DNA from: Dongia_A sp035695765
GTDB taxonomy: Bacteria; Pseudomonadota; Alphaproteobacteria; Dongiales; Dongiaceae
DNA: 64,000 nucleotides
NCBI GenBank assembly: GCA_035695765.1
Contig: DASRRI010000028.1
Span: 4,345 to 68,344, forward strand
Reading direction: 5' to 3'
Made by a program: the position numbers and the translations under genes. Of this stretch, positions 16,206-25,532 are shown piece after piece. Every line of letters begins with the position of its first letter. Positions within the stretch are counted from its first letter, which is position 1. A model generated the notes under the pieces. The model worked only from the letters and a program-made list of their open reading frames with translations. It did not search any database and was not told the origin of the DNA.

Positions 16206-17333
16206 TTAGAAGGTAATGGCAGTGCCAACACCGATTTCGAGCGAATCGTAGTTGTTGAGCGTCTCGTCCGCGAAGCGGGCGCCGCCACCGCTCTCGTCGG
16301 CCCACGTGTAGGCGACCTCGGCATCGAGGTTGATGCCAGGGCCCATCGCGTAGTTGCCGGTCAACATGGCCCGGTCAACCGAGTCATCGCCGCCGTTGGC
16401 GCCGTCGTTGTCGGAGTCGGCGTGCGAGTACTGTGCACCGACGGTCCAGGCGTCCATCGTGTAGGCGATACCGGCGCCAGCAACCCAAGCGTCGATATCG
16501 TCGTCACCCTGGTTCAGGGCGTCGTTGTAATATTCGAACACGCCACCAACTGCGAAGTTGCCGAAGGTGACGTTCAGGGCAGCCTGGTAGTCTTGCGATT
16601 CATCGCGGTCAGGACCAGGCGTCTGTTCGACGTGGCCTTCGAACGATGCACCGGCACCTGCGTTCAGGCCCCAGCCGTCACCCTCGAGGGAGTAGCTGAG
16701 GTAGGTCGACAGGTTGTGGCGCGAGGAGTTGTCGTTATTGATCGGCATGCCGACATGCGCGCCGCCGCGCTCAGTCTGGTCTTCCGCGTCCGCGCTGGGG
16801 TCGTAGGAGAGGCCCAACTGGAAGCCGGCGAAGTTCGGCGAGATGTACAGGAGCTTCTGGGAGTCACCACCAAGACCGGTGCAGACCGAGTTCGAGGTCA
16901 AGGTGTTGGCCGCCCATTCCGGCGGAGAGAAGGCAGAGAAGTTGCCCGTGCCACCCGGCGGCACGAGGCAGAGCTTGCCCAGCGCGTCGTCCTGCGAGCC
17001 GATGCGGACTTCACCGAAACCGCCGGAGAAGTAGATCCACGCTTCGTCGATCTGATCGCTCGCGTTCTCGCCTTCCAACTCGATGCGCGCACCGACTTCG
17101 AGGCCGTTGTCGAGAACGGTCGAACCGGTGAAGTGCACTTCGGAGTCGGAGAAGAAGCCGTCGGTATTCGTCTCGTTGCCAGCTTCGCCTTCGGAGTCGT
17201 CGTCGAAGTTGACCATGTAAGCGGACTTGAAGAAGCCGCCTAGACCGAGCTTGATCCCATCAGCCGCGAATGCCGGACTGGCAACCAAGCCAGCGCCGAG
17301 CAGGGCCGTGGTACCCAAGAGAACTTTCTTCAT
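16206..17333 (-). CDS. outer-membrane porin
   Basis: A 375-residue porin starting at ATG 17333, with signal peptide VLLGTTALLGAGLVASPAFA and mature N terminus ADGIKLGLGGFFKSAYM. Strand and loop motifs match the porin at 12005 closely (DDDSEGE, RIELEGENASDQIDEAW, YFSGGFGEVRIGSQDDAL, PHVGMPIN/AHVGMPIN). The chain ends in GVGTAITF. Codon choice is more biased than in its neighbours (many GTC, ACC, GAG), and a strong terminator and long leader suggest high expression. This is probably the major porin of the pair. Confidence 0.9.
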   Translation of the reverse strand: MKKVLLGTTALLGAGLVASPAFAADGIKLGLGGFFKSAYMVNFDDDSEGEAGNETNTDGFFSDSEVHFTGSTVLDNGLEVGARIELEGENASDQIDEAWIYFSGGFGEVRIGSQDDALGKLCLVPPGGTGNFSAFSPPEWAANTLTSNSVCTGLGGDSQKLLYISPNFAGFQLGLSYDPSADAEDQTERGGAHVGMPINNDNSSRHNLSTYLSYSLEGDGWGLNAGAGASFEGHVEQTPGPDRDESQDYQAALNVTFGNFAVGGVFEYYNDALNQGDDDIDAWVAGAGIAYTMDAWTVGAQYSHADSDNDGANGGDDSVDRAMLTGNYAMGPGINLDAEVAYTWADESGGGARFADETLNNYDSLEIGVGTAITF

Positions 17334-17703
17334 CTCGAGATTCCCTAAGTTTGCGATTGCCACCGAGGGAGATTGAAGTTCCCCCGGATGCCCCACGGTT
17401 CAAACCCTGCGTGTTTGTCTGGTGCTACCTAGCAACTACGCAGTCACCGGTGACGGCAGAACCAGCTAAACCATCGGGCTTGAAACCACGCAAACCATCG
17501 CCATTGCGGTCCCGGGTGTCAAACCAATTGCGCCATTGGGGGCTCTCGGCTGTGGCAAATTCCCAAGAGCTGTGGCGATGATGCCACAGATGGGGAGACC
17601 GGATCGTAACCCCCGATGATGCAAGGAAAATCGGATCATACTCCTGATTGGCCTGACGCGGCCGCGCCCCTTTTGCAGACGGCATAAAGCCGTTTAGTTA
17701 TCG
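17334..17703. other. 370-bp gap: porin leader; no gene supported
   Basis: This is the upstream region of the highly expressed porin gene on the minus strand, and the other end is the stop side of the sulfotransferase gene. Short repeated AAACCA-type words occur at 17470-17530. No ORF in it has credible coding character. Confidence 0.5.
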
Positions 17704-18537
17704 TTAAACGAGCGGCCAGTAGCCGAAACGCTGCATCTGTTCCTTGTTCGTCTCGGCAATCCTGTCAATTTGTGATTGTGTCAGCAGGTCACGCCACTGC
17801 CCGGCGCGCCCTGACCGGAAGAACTTTTGGGCGTGGGGCGACTTTTCCTTGAAGCCCTTCTCGTCCTCCTGCTCGCGCAGTGCCTTGAAGGAGGATTGCT
17901 CAATCGCGCGCTCCAGACGGGCACGGGGCGGATTGAGTCCCAGGAACTGGGTGAGCCCGCCGAAAGTCTTGATCGGATTCTTGAGCATGTCCTCGTAACG
18001 CACGATCGCCAGTCCGGGCCGCTGCTGGCTGGTCCAGCTGTCGACATGGATCGACCAGCTCTTGTGGACCTCGTAGATGATCTTGTCGTTGGTCTTGGTC
18101 CCGATCGAGTTGTCCGCCAGGATGTTGACCGTGGTGTCGATGTCGGTGCCGTAATGGTGCGACAGCGAGACGACGACGTCGAGCGGATTGCGCACCACGT
18201 AGATCGCACCGGCCGTCAGGTCCTGATAGATCAGCGGATAGCCGAGGTAGCTGACCGACGCGTTGTGCGTCTTCACGAAAGTATCATCCTTGCGCCAGGC
18301 GCAGATGGCGAGCTGGGCGCCGCGCCGCATGCGGGCGATGTCGAGGGGCTGCCATTCCTGCCAAGGACGCTTGTCCTGGGCCTCGTACCAGTTGATCGAG
18401 GAATCGCTGGTCGAGAAATCGGTGATCTTGTTGATGTCGTAGGATTCGTCCGGGTTGCGCAGCAGGTTGTGCAGGAATGCCCGCATCCACGTGTTGCCGG
18501 ACTTCGGATAGCTGGCGATCCAGATGATCTTGGACAT
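17704..18537 (-). CDS. PAPS-dependent sulfotransferase
   Basis: A 277-residue sulfotransferase of the family that includes cytosolic SULTs. The 5'-phosphosulfate loop is ASYPKSGNTWMRAF (residues 8-21), and the 3'-phosphate motif is YVVRNPLDVVVSLSHHY (about residue 115). RYEDMLKNP and the C-terminal FFRSGRAGQWRDLLT fit the family's acceptor-side and RKGxxGxWK-type motifs. It moves sulfate from PAPS to a hydroxyl or amine; the acceptor is unknown. The start at 18537 has GGCGGAGA upstream; a longer frame adds 67 unlikely residues. Confidence 0.9.
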   Translation of the reverse strand: MSKIIWIASYPKSGNTWMRAFLHNLLRNPDESYDINKITDFSTSDSSINWYEAQDKRPWQEWQPLDIARMRRGAQLAICAWRKDDTFVKTHNASVSYLGYPLIYQDLTAGAIYVVRNPLDVVVSLSHHYGTDIDTTVNILADNSIGTKTNDKIIYEVHKSWSIHVDSWTSQQRPGLAIVRYEDMLKNPIKTFGGLTQFLGLNPPRARLERAIEQSSFKALREQEDEKGFKEKSPHAQKFFRSGRAGQWRDLLTQSQIDRIAETNKEQMQRFGYWPLV

Positions 18538-18817
18538 GTCTCCGCCCTTCAGGGGTCGTTGCCGGGGCCTCTCATCGGCCCCTGGTAAGGTCGAAATCGA
18601 CAGGCTTTCGGGCGGTTTGGCGCACTTGACCGCGCCGCGCCATTTCGCGTACCAGAGTGCTCGCTCACCCGCACGCCAGACCCTTAGGAGGCAGGGCAGT
18701 CGGGCGAGCCCAGGATGCACAGGATCAAGGGCGCGCACGAACGCCCAGGCAGTAAGCCCTTGGCATCCGATGAGAGTGGCGAGGCGTTCTTAGGAAAAGC
18801 TTAGAAGGGCCGTCAAT

Positions 18818-19393
18818 ATGAAAGTTGCCGCGATGGGTGGCGAAGCGTGCCACGTGAGCTCGTGGGCGCGCCGGATGCTCGCGGTGGCGACAGTGCTGGC
18901 CCTCGGCCTCACGCTCACCGCCTGCAATTTCGACCTGGGCGGCGAGCCCAAATATCCCTCGCCCAACCGCCAGAAGCCGGGCTCCAAGGTCCAGTATGAG
19001 GACGAGCCGGGCGTATTCGGCGCCGGCGGCATCTTTGGCCCCGACCTGCCGGAGGACCAGGGCGGGGGCGGGGGCATCGGCGTCAACAACCTGCTGTGGC
19101 GCGCCTCGCTGGACACCGTCTCTTTCATGCCCCTGGTCTCGGCCGATCCGTTCGGCGGGGTCATCATCACCGACTGGTATACCCCCCCTTCGGCCCCCGA
19201 CGAGCGGTTCAAGATCAACATCTACATCCTCGGCCGCGCGCTCCGGGCCGACGGCATCCGCGCATCTGTGTTCCGTCAGCAGCAGCAAGGCGGAAGCTGG
19301 GTCGATGCACCGGTCGCGCTCAACACGGCCACCGACCTTGAGAACTCCATCCTGACCCGCGCCCGCCAGATGCGCTTGGCAGGGTCGCAATAG
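18818..19393 (+). CDS. DUF3576 lipoprotein
   Basis: A 191-residue protein with a lipoprotein signal (VATVLALGLTLTAC, lipid Cys about residue 36). The mature part has GVNNLLWRASLDTVSFMPLVSADPFGGVIITDWY and FKINIYILGRALRADGIR, typical of the DUF3576 family, widely found beside leuS in alphaproteobacteria. Its role is unknown, presumably in the envelope. leuS follows after 68 bases and the same transcript is plausible. Confidence 0.88.
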   Translation: MKVAAMGGEACHVSSWARRMLAVATVLALGLTLTACNFDLGGEPKYPSPNRQKPGSKVQYEDEPGVFGAGGIFGPDLPEDQGGGGGIGVNNLLWRASLDTVSFMPLVSADPFGGVIITDWYTPPSAPDERFKINIYILGRALRADGIRASVFRQQQQGGSWVDAPVALNTATDLENSILTRARQMRLAGSQ

Positions 19394-19461
19394 CTTCGGC
19401 TTGCAGGCCGGCCGGCAGTTGTTATGGTGCCGGCCGATCCACCTATGCAAGTTAGAGCCTG

Positions 19462-22047
19462 ATGTCGCGTTACAACTTTCAAGAAACCGAGCCGAAATGG
19501 CAGGCGGCCTGGTCGGAGCACCGCTGCTTCGCGAGCGAGGCCGACCCCGCCCGCCCGAAATATTATGTCCTGGAGATGTTCCCATACCCCTCGGGACGCA
19601 TCCACATGGGCCATGTGCGCAACTACACCATGGGCGACCTGATCGCCCGCTATAAGCGCGCGCGGGGTTTCAACGTGCTGCATCCGATGGGTTGGGATGC
19701 CTTCGGCCTGCCGGCGGAGAATGCGGCGCGCGACCAGAAGATCCATCCGGCCAGCTGGACCTACGACAACATCGTCGTCATGCGCGCCGAGCTGCAGCGG
19801 ATGGGATTGTCGCTGGATTGGGAGCGGGAGCTGGCGACCTGCCATCCCGGCTACTATGCCCAGCAGCAGCGCCTGTTCCTCGATTTCCACAAGGCCGGCC
19901 TCGCCTATCGCAAGGAGGCGTTCGTCAATTGGGATCCGGTGGATCACACTGTCCTCGCCAACGAGCAGGTGATCGATGGCCGCGGCTGGCGCTCCGGCGC
20001 CCTGGTCGAGAAGCGCAAGCTCTCGCAATGGTTCCTCAAGATCACCGCCTATGCCGACGATTTATTGGCCGCGCTGCCCAAGATGGAGCGCTGGCCGGAC
20101 AAGGTCCGCCTGATGCAGGAGAACTGGATCGGCAAATCGACCGGCGCCTACGTCCATTTCCGGATCGATGGATCGAACGACAAGCAGACCATCTTCACCA
20201 CGCGCCCGGACACGTTGTACGGCGCATCCTTCATGGCGCTGTCGCCCGACCATCCGCTGTCCGACAAGGCGGCAAAGAGCGATCCCGGCGCCGCAGCCTT
20301 CATCGCGGAATGCCGCGCCGCCGGCACCTCCGAGGCCGTGATCGAGGCACAGGAGAAGCGCGGCTACCGGCTCAAGCTCGACGCGCTGCACCCCTTCACG
20401 GGCAAGAAACTGCCGGTCTTCATCGCGAACTTCGTGCTGATGGAATACGGGACAGGCGCGATCTTCGGCTCGGCCGGCCACGACCAGCGCGACCTCGATT
20501 TCGCGCGCAAATACGGGCTCGAGGTCATCCCGGTGGTGCTGCCGCCGGGCGAGGATCCGGCAACCTTCAAGGTCGACGATGTCGCCTATACCGGTGACGG
20601 CACGATCTTCAATTCGGACTTCCTGAACGGCCTCCCGATCGAGGAGGCCATCCGCAAGGCCGGCGAAAAGCTGCAGGAGATCGGCGCGGGCGAGGCGACC
20701 ACCATCTATCGCCTGCGCGATTGGCTGGTCTCGCGCCAGCGCTACTGGGGCTGCCCGATCCCGATGGTGCATTGCGGCGATTGCGGCATCGTGCCGGTGG
20801 CGGCCAAGGACCTGCCGGTCCTGCTGCCCGACGACGTGACCTTCGACAAGCCCGGCAACCCGCTGGACCGCCATCCGACCTGGAAGCACACGACCTGCCC
20901 CGATTGCGGCAAGCCGGCCCAGCGCGAGACCGACACGTTCGACACGTTCGTCGATTCCTCGTGGTACTTTGCGCGCTTCTGCTCGCCACGGCTGGAGGAC
21001 GAACCGGTCGACCGCGCCGCAGTCGATTACTGGCTGCCCGTCGACCAGTATATCGGCGGCGTGGAGCACGCGATCCTGCACCTGCTCTATTCGCGCTTTT
21101 TCATGCGCGCCATGCACCTCACCCATCATGCCGACCTGGACGAGCCGTTCGCAGGCCTCTTCACCCAGGGCATGGTCCTGCACGAATCCTACAAGGACGA
21201 TGCCGGCAAGTGGCTGTACCCCGAAGAGGTCGACAAGCAGCCCGACGGGACGGCTCTTCACATGGACACCCGGCGCCCGATCGAAATCGGCCGCAAGGAG
21301 GTCATGTCCAAGTCCAAGAAGAACGTGGTGCCGCCGGCCCGCATCATCGAGACCTACGGCGCCGACACCGCGCGCTGGTTCGTGCTGTCGGATTCGCCGC
21401 CTGAGCGTGACATGGAATGGACCGAGGCGGGGGTCGAGGGCGCTTGGCGCTTCACCCAGCGCCTGTGGCGCATCGTTACCGGCTGGATCGCGGACCATCC
21501 GAGCCTGTGCAAGCCCGCCGACCGGGCCGCGCTCGCCGCGGCGGACGGGGCCGCGCTGGTGTTGCGCCGCGCCACCCACAAGGCGGTCGCGGGCGTCACC
21601 GATGATATCGAGAAGTTCCGCTTCAACCGCGCGGTCGCCCGGATCTACGAATACGCCAACGCCCTGGCCGAGGTGAAGGAACGCGACCTTGCCGATGCCG
21701 GGGGCCTGGCGGCGCGGCGCGAGGCGATGGAGACCGTGACCCTGCTGATCGGCCCCGCCATGCCGCACCTGGCGGAGGAGTTGTGGCAGCGCCTGGGACA
21801 TGGCACCTTGCTTGCCGAAACCGCCTGGCCGCTCGCCGATTCCAAGCTGGTGATCGACGAGACGGCGACGGTCGCGGTGCAGGTAAACGGCAAGCTGCGC
21901 GCCACCATCACGCTGCCGCGGGACGTCGACAAGGCCGAAGCGGAGCGTGTGGCGGTGGCCGAGCCGGCGGTGGTCAAGGCGCTGGAGGGCAAGCCGGTGA
22001 AGAAAGTGATCGTGGTGCCCAACCGGGTGATCAATGTCGTCGCGTAG
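19462..22047 (+). CDS. leuS: leucyl-tRNA synthetase
   Basis: A full-length 861-residue class I synthetase. The HIGH motif appears as HMGH (residues 48-51) in SGRIHMGHVRNYT, and KMSKS as MSKSK (615-619). The editing CP1 domain (about 220-420) includes FTTRPDTLYGASF. Zinc-finger-like CGDCG and CPDCG pairs lie before the KMSKS loop. It charges tRNA-Leu in the cytoplasm. It starts a tight run with lptE (14-base overlap) and holA. Confidence 0.98.
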   Translation: MSRYNFQETEPKWQAAWSEHRCFASEADPARPKYYVLEMFPYPSGRIHMGHVRNYTMGDLIARYKRARGFNVLHPMGWDAFGLPAENAARDQKIHPASWTYDNIVVMRAELQRMGLSLDWERELATCHPGYYAQQQRLFLDFHKAGLAYRKEAFVNWDPVDHTVLANEQVIDGRGWRSGALVEKRKLSQWFLKITAYADDLLAALPKMERWPDKVRLMQENWIGKSTGAYVHFRIDGSNDKQTIFTTRPDTLYGASFMALSPDHPLSDKAAKSDPGAAAFIAECRAAGTSEAVIEAQEKRGYRLKLDALHPFTGKKLPVFIANFVLMEYGTGAIFGSAGHDQRDLDFARKYGLEVIPVVLPPGEDPATFKVDDVAYTGDGTIFNSDFLNGLPIEEAIRKAGEKLQEIGAGEATTIYRLRDWLVSRQRYWGCPIPMVHCGDCGIVPVAAKDLPVLLPDDVTFDKPGNPLDRHPTWKHTTCPDCGKPAQRETDTFDTFVDSSWYFARFCSPRLEDEPVDRAAVDYWLPVDQYIGGVEHAILHLLYSRFFMRAMHLTHHADLDEPFAGLFTQGMVLHESYKDDAGKWLYPEEVDKQPDGTALHMDTRRPIEIGRKEVMSKSKKNVVPPARIIETYGADTARWFVLSDSPPERDMEWTEAGVEGAWRFTQRLWRIVTGWIADHPSLCKPADRAALAAADGAALVLRRATHKAVAGVTDDIEKFRFNRAVARIYEYANALAEVKERDLADAGGLAARREAMETVTLLIGPAMPHLAEELWQRLGHGTLLAETAWPLADSKLVIDETATVAVQVNGKLRATITLPRDVDKAEAERVAVAEPAVVKALEGKPVKKVIVVPNRVINVVA

Positions 22048-22639
22048 GGGGATTCTGCAGTCTTTGGTTTTGGCTCTGCTCCTGGCCGGCGCTGTTGCGC
22101 CGCTGGCCGGCTGCGGCTTCCGTCCGCTCTATGGCAGGGCCAACACCGACGCCGCCGGCGCCAGCGTCAACAATCAGATGGCCGGCATCCGCATCGATCC
22201 GATCGGCGACCGCCTCGGCCAGCAGCTGCACAATGCGCTGCGCGACCGGCTCAATCCGCTGGGGCAGCCGTCTTCCTCGGCTTACACGCTGCAGGTCAAT
22301 CTGTCGGAGCGCAGGTATGGCGCGCTCGCCAAGCAGGATCTCAGTGCTTCGCGCCGGAATATCGAGCTGAACGCCTTCTATAGTCTCCGGGACACAGCCG
22401 GCAATGTCGTGATGACCGACCGTTCGGTGATCACCACCGGCTATGACGAGTTCGACGATCCGCTGAACGACATCTCCTCCCTGGAGGATGCCGAGCGGCG
22501 TAACACCTTCCAGATGGCGGACCAGATCCAGACCCGCGTCGCGGTGTTCCTGACCAAGGGAACGCCGGCGCCGGTGGTGCCGCCGCCGCCAGGCTCTGCG
22601 CCCCCGCCTCAGCCGGTCGGCGCCTGGGCCACCCAGTAA
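22034..22639 (+). CDS. lptE: LPS-assembly lipoprotein LptE
   Basis: A 201-residue lipoprotein: signal peptide SLVLALLLAGAVAPLAGC with the lipid Cys, then GFRPLYGR, the usual start of mature LptE. The centre has the paired strand and helix pattern of the family (IDPIGDRLGQQLHNALRDRL, YTLQVNLSER). It plugs LptD in the outer membrane for LPS export. It overlaps leuS by 14 bases. The C-terminal 25 residues are Pro-rich. Confidence 0.92.
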   Translation: MSSRRGILQSLVLALLLAGAVAPLAGCGFRPLYGRANTDAAGASVNNQMAGIRIDPIGDRLGQQLHNALRDRLNPLGQPSSSAYTLQVNLSERRYGALAKQDLSASRRNIELNAFYSLRDTAGNVVMTDRSVITTGYDEFDDPLNDISSLEDAERRNTFQMADQIQTRVAVFLTKGTPAPVVPPPPGSAPPPQPVGAWATQ

Positions 22640-22661
22640 GTCGTTCCGTAAGCTCACGGGC

Positions 22662-23684
22662 ATGAAGCTCGACAAGGCCAAGCTCGACCGCGTCCTGAAG
22701 TCGCCGGATTCGATCGGCGCGCTGCTGTTCTATGGCCCCGACGAAGGGCTGGCGCATGAGTATGCCGGCCTGGCGCAACAAGGTGTCCTGGGCGCCGGCG
22801 ATGATCCCTTTCGGCTGGCGGAGCTGACCCCGGACGACATCCGCGGCGACGGTGCGCGCCTTGCCGACGAGCTCAACGCCATTTCCATGCTGGGCGGACG
22901 GCGCGTGGTGCGCATTGCCCAGGCAACCAACATGATCGCCGACCAGATCGCGTCGGCCATCGAAGCGCAGGTGCCGGGCTCGGCCCTTCTGGTCGTCGAG
23001 GCCGGCGATATCGGCAGCAAGGCGGAGCTGGTGAAGGTGTTCGAGGCCGCCGCCGGTGCCGGCGCGTTCGGCTGCTATCGCGACAACGAAATGCAGCTGG
23101 GGCCGCTGATCGCGTCGCATCTGAAAGCCGGCGGCTACGGCATCGCGCGCGATGCGCAGGCTTACCTCGCGGAGCGGCTGGGCGGCGACCGCGGCGTCAC
23201 GCGCAGCGAGCTCGACAAGCTGATGCTCTATGTCGGGGAACCGAAACGCGAGATCACGCTGGCCGATGCCATGGCCTGCATCGGCGACCGCGCGGCCTTC
23301 GCGCTCGACGATCTGATCGGCGCTGCGGCGGAGGGCGATGTCGCGGGCCTCGACCGGCACTATGTCCGCAGCTTTTCCGAGGTGGAGGCGATCCAGGTGC
23401 TGCGCAGCGCCGCGCGCCACTTCCAGCGCCTGCATCAGCTGGTGGCGAGGATGGCGGGCGGCGAATCCTTCGAGGCCGCCGCCGGCGCATTGCGCCCGCC
23501 GTTGTTCTGGAATCAGCGCGACCGCATGCAGCGCCAGTCGCGCCAATGGTCCGTCGCCCGCATCGGCCGCGCCCTCGAGCGCCTGATCGAAGCCGAAGCG
23601 CAAGCCATGCGCAACTACCCCATCAAGGACGAAATCGCTCAGCGCGCGCTGATGGACATCGCGGCGCTGGCACGGCGGAAGTGA
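22662..23684 (+). CDS. holA: DNA polymerase III delta subunit
   Basis: A 340-residue clamp-loader subunit with the family pattern: MKLDKAKLDRVLKSPDSIGALLFYGPDEGL, then DELNAISMLGGRRVVRI, LLVVEAGDI, a central KAGGYGIARDAQAYLAERLGGD helix pair and a C-terminal AARHFQRLHQLV collar region. It opens the beta clamp during replication. It follows lptE by 22 bases in the leuS-lptE-holA unit. parB, often its convergent neighbour in alphaproteobacteria, is 18.8 kb away here. Confidence 0.93.
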   Translation: MKLDKAKLDRVLKSPDSIGALLFYGPDEGLAHEYAGLAQQGVLGAGDDPFRLAELTPDDIRGDGARLADELNAISMLGGRRVVRIAQATNMIADQIASAIEAQVPGSALLVVEAGDIGSKAELVKVFEAAAGAGAFGCYRDNEMQLGPLIASHLKAGGYGIARDAQAYLAERLGGDRGVTRSELDKLMLYVGEPKREITLADAMACIGDRAAFALDDLIGAAAEGDVAGLDRHYVRSFSEVEAIQVLRSAARHFQRLHQLVARMAGGESFEAAAGALRPPLFWNQRDRMQRQSRQWSVARIGRALERLIEAEAQAMRNYPIKDEIAQRALMDIAALARRK

Positions 23685-23839
23685 GCCGGCATCAGACTTC
23701 GAGCGCTCCGCGTCGATTAAGTTAAAGGTAAGTCCGTTACCGGAGACAGCCGGCCCGCCGTCAATGTTGACGGCGTATGAGAAATGGATGAGCCTTAAGC
23801 GCTTCTGCCGGCATGTAAAGGCGAAGTGGAGATGATGAA

Positions 23840-24643
23840 GTGATCGAGGCGCGCTTGTCCGAACGGGAACTGGCGCAGTTCCACGAGAAAGGCTGGATCG
23901 TTCCACGCTGGGAGCTGCCGCGAGACCTGATCTCCGAGATGCGGGACGAATATGCAGCCCTGTTGGAGCGCAACAGCCAGATCAGTTCCGACATCATCTT
24001 GGCGCCGCACCAGACCAGTGGCGGCTCCATGGGCGTCATCGGATCAGAGAAGTGGCTCAAATTTGCAACCCACCCCGGATTGATCTCGGTCGCCCGTCAA
24101 CTCATCGGAGACGACATCATCCTGTGGGGCACCACGATCTTCGGAAAGCCTGCGCGCAGCGGCAAGGAAACCCCTTGGCACCAGGACGGCGAATACTATC
24201 CCATCAAGCCATTGAGGGTTCTGACGATCTGGATCGCATTGGACGACGTGACGCCGGAAAACGGGCCGATGCGCTTCATTCCCGGCTCGCACAAGGGTCA
24301 GAAACTCTATAGCCACTCTTGGGTCGAGGGCGACGACAAGACGATCAATCTCGTCTGCGATTCCGAGCACTACGACGAATCCACCGCTGAGTCACTGATC
24401 CTCCGGGCCGGCCAGGTATCGTTCCACGACGTCTATATGATCCACGGCTCCCAGGCAAACCACACCGACCGGCGCAGAGCAGCCTTCATCGTCCGGCTGA
24501 TGCCGGCCACCAGCTACTACGACCACGCGCTCGGGGCCGAGATCGGCAAGCGCCATCCGGCTCAAGGCTACGGCGTGCGACCGCTCTATCTGGTCAGCGG
24601 CCGCGATCGCGCCGGCAACAATTTCAGCATCGGCCACGAGTGA
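23840..24643 (+). CDS. phytanoyl-CoA dioxygenase (PhyH) family protein
   Basis: A 267-residue 2OG-Fe(II) oxygenase of the PhyH family. The iron triad is HQDG (about residues 114-116) and the distal His in YMIHGSQANHTD, with an Arg in RRRAAFIVRLMP for 2-oxoglutarate. ENGPMRFIPGSHKG is a family signature. The GTG start at 23840 is preceded by GGAG. Members hydroxylate diverse small molecules, so the substrate is open. It is a lone gene at the left edge of the accessory stretch. Confidence 0.88.
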   Translation: MIEARLSERELAQFHEKGWIVPRWELPRDLISEMRDEYAALLERNSQISSDIILAPHQTSGGSMGVIGSEKWLKFATHPGLISVARQLIGDDIILWGTTIFGKPARSGKETPWHQDGEYYPIKPLRVLTIWIALDDVTPENGPMRFIPGSHKGQKLYSHSWVEGDDKTINLVCDSEHYDESTAESLILRAGQVSFHDVYMIHGSQANHTDRRRAAFIVRLMPATSYYDHALGAEIGKRHPAQGYGVRPLYLVSGRDRAGNNFSIGHE

Positions 24644-24683
24644 CGATTGCGCGGGATCTCTGCCGACGCGATCGGGCGCCAAG

Positions 24684-25376
24684 CTACTCCTTGTGCAGGT
24701 AGTTCTTCTCCAAGAATTCGGACCTGAAGTTCTGCGGCGGCGTGGGAATGTCTGGCCGGCCTTCCGGCGTGAAATCCATCAGGTTCCAATACGGCCAGAC
24801 CGTGTCGACATGATTTTCCAACCGTTCGGTTCCCCAGAAATGAAAGATCTTTCCATCCTGCTTTCTGAAGACATGCATCACCGGCCACTGCCTGTCATCG
24901 GAGTCACCCTGGCATTTGTAGTCCGCCTGATACGGGGAGTCCGATCCGGATAGCAACGCGATCTGCGACCATCCGCGTTTCTTGGCCCAGGCGTTGATGC
25001 GATCGGCCGGGGCCTTGGCAATCGCGGCGAACGCCGCGCCGCTGTGCGTGACCTGATACCAGGTGCGGTCAAACCCATCCATCAGCGACGTACAGGAGGG
25101 ACAGGGATTGTCCCAGTTCGGGCCGAACATGAATGAGTAGAGCAGCAGGGTGTTGTTGCCCGCAAACAGCTCCGAGAATTTCACTTTCTGCCCGACCTTA
25201 CCGTCGTTGGCCCATTGGAAGACGTAGTCCTCCTTGAGCTCGCCGCCGAGCGGGAGCTTGCGGCGCCTGGCCGCCACCGCTTTAACCTTTTCCACGAGCT
25301 CTAGTTCGTCCTTGAGCAATGAGTCGCGCGCATCGCGATACGCGCTGCTTTCGTTGGGATATCGCAGTTCGCCCAT
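24684..25376 (-). CDS. DUF899 family thioredoxin-like protein
   Basis: A 230-residue protein. The DUF899 signature is clear: YRDARDSLLKDELELVEKVKAVAARRRKLPLGG, YVFQW, then SFMFGPNWDNPCPSCTSLMDG with a CxxC pair (about residues 102-105). This family has a thioredoxin-like fold and an uncertain redox role. The start at 25376 has GGAGACGG upstream. It ends convergently with the PhyH gene. Confidence 0.9.
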   Translation of the reverse strand: MGELRYPNESSAYRDARDSLLKDELELVEKVKAVAARRRKLPLGGELKEDYVFQWANDGKVGQKVKFSELFAGNNTLLLYSFMFGPNWDNPCPSCTSLMDGFDRTWYQVTHSGAAFAAIAKAPADRINAWAKKRGWSQIALLSGSDSPYQADYKCQGDSDDRQWPVMHVFRKQDGKIFHFWGTERLENHVDTVWPYWNLMDFTPEGRPDIPTPPQNFRSEFLEKNYLHKE

Positions 25377-25532
25377 ATCCGTCTCCTTTGAAACCGAATG
25401 GCTGCTGTGGCAGTCGTGCACCGGCTGACGCCCGCGGAAGGTCTGGTGCTGTGGACTCAAGCAGCGGCAGCGCAATCAGTTCCGCTTCGGTCCGTCAGCG
25501 GCACAGGATCAGCGGCGACAGCGCGCGGCCGA

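Noticed and set aside
20062..21801. A 579-codon frame antisense to leuS
   Set aside because: It lies wholly opposite a conserved synthetase gene; long antisense frames are expected at this GC content.
22431..23906. A 491-codon frame antisense to holA and lptE
   Set aside because: It covers two conserved genes in reverse and has shadow-type composition.
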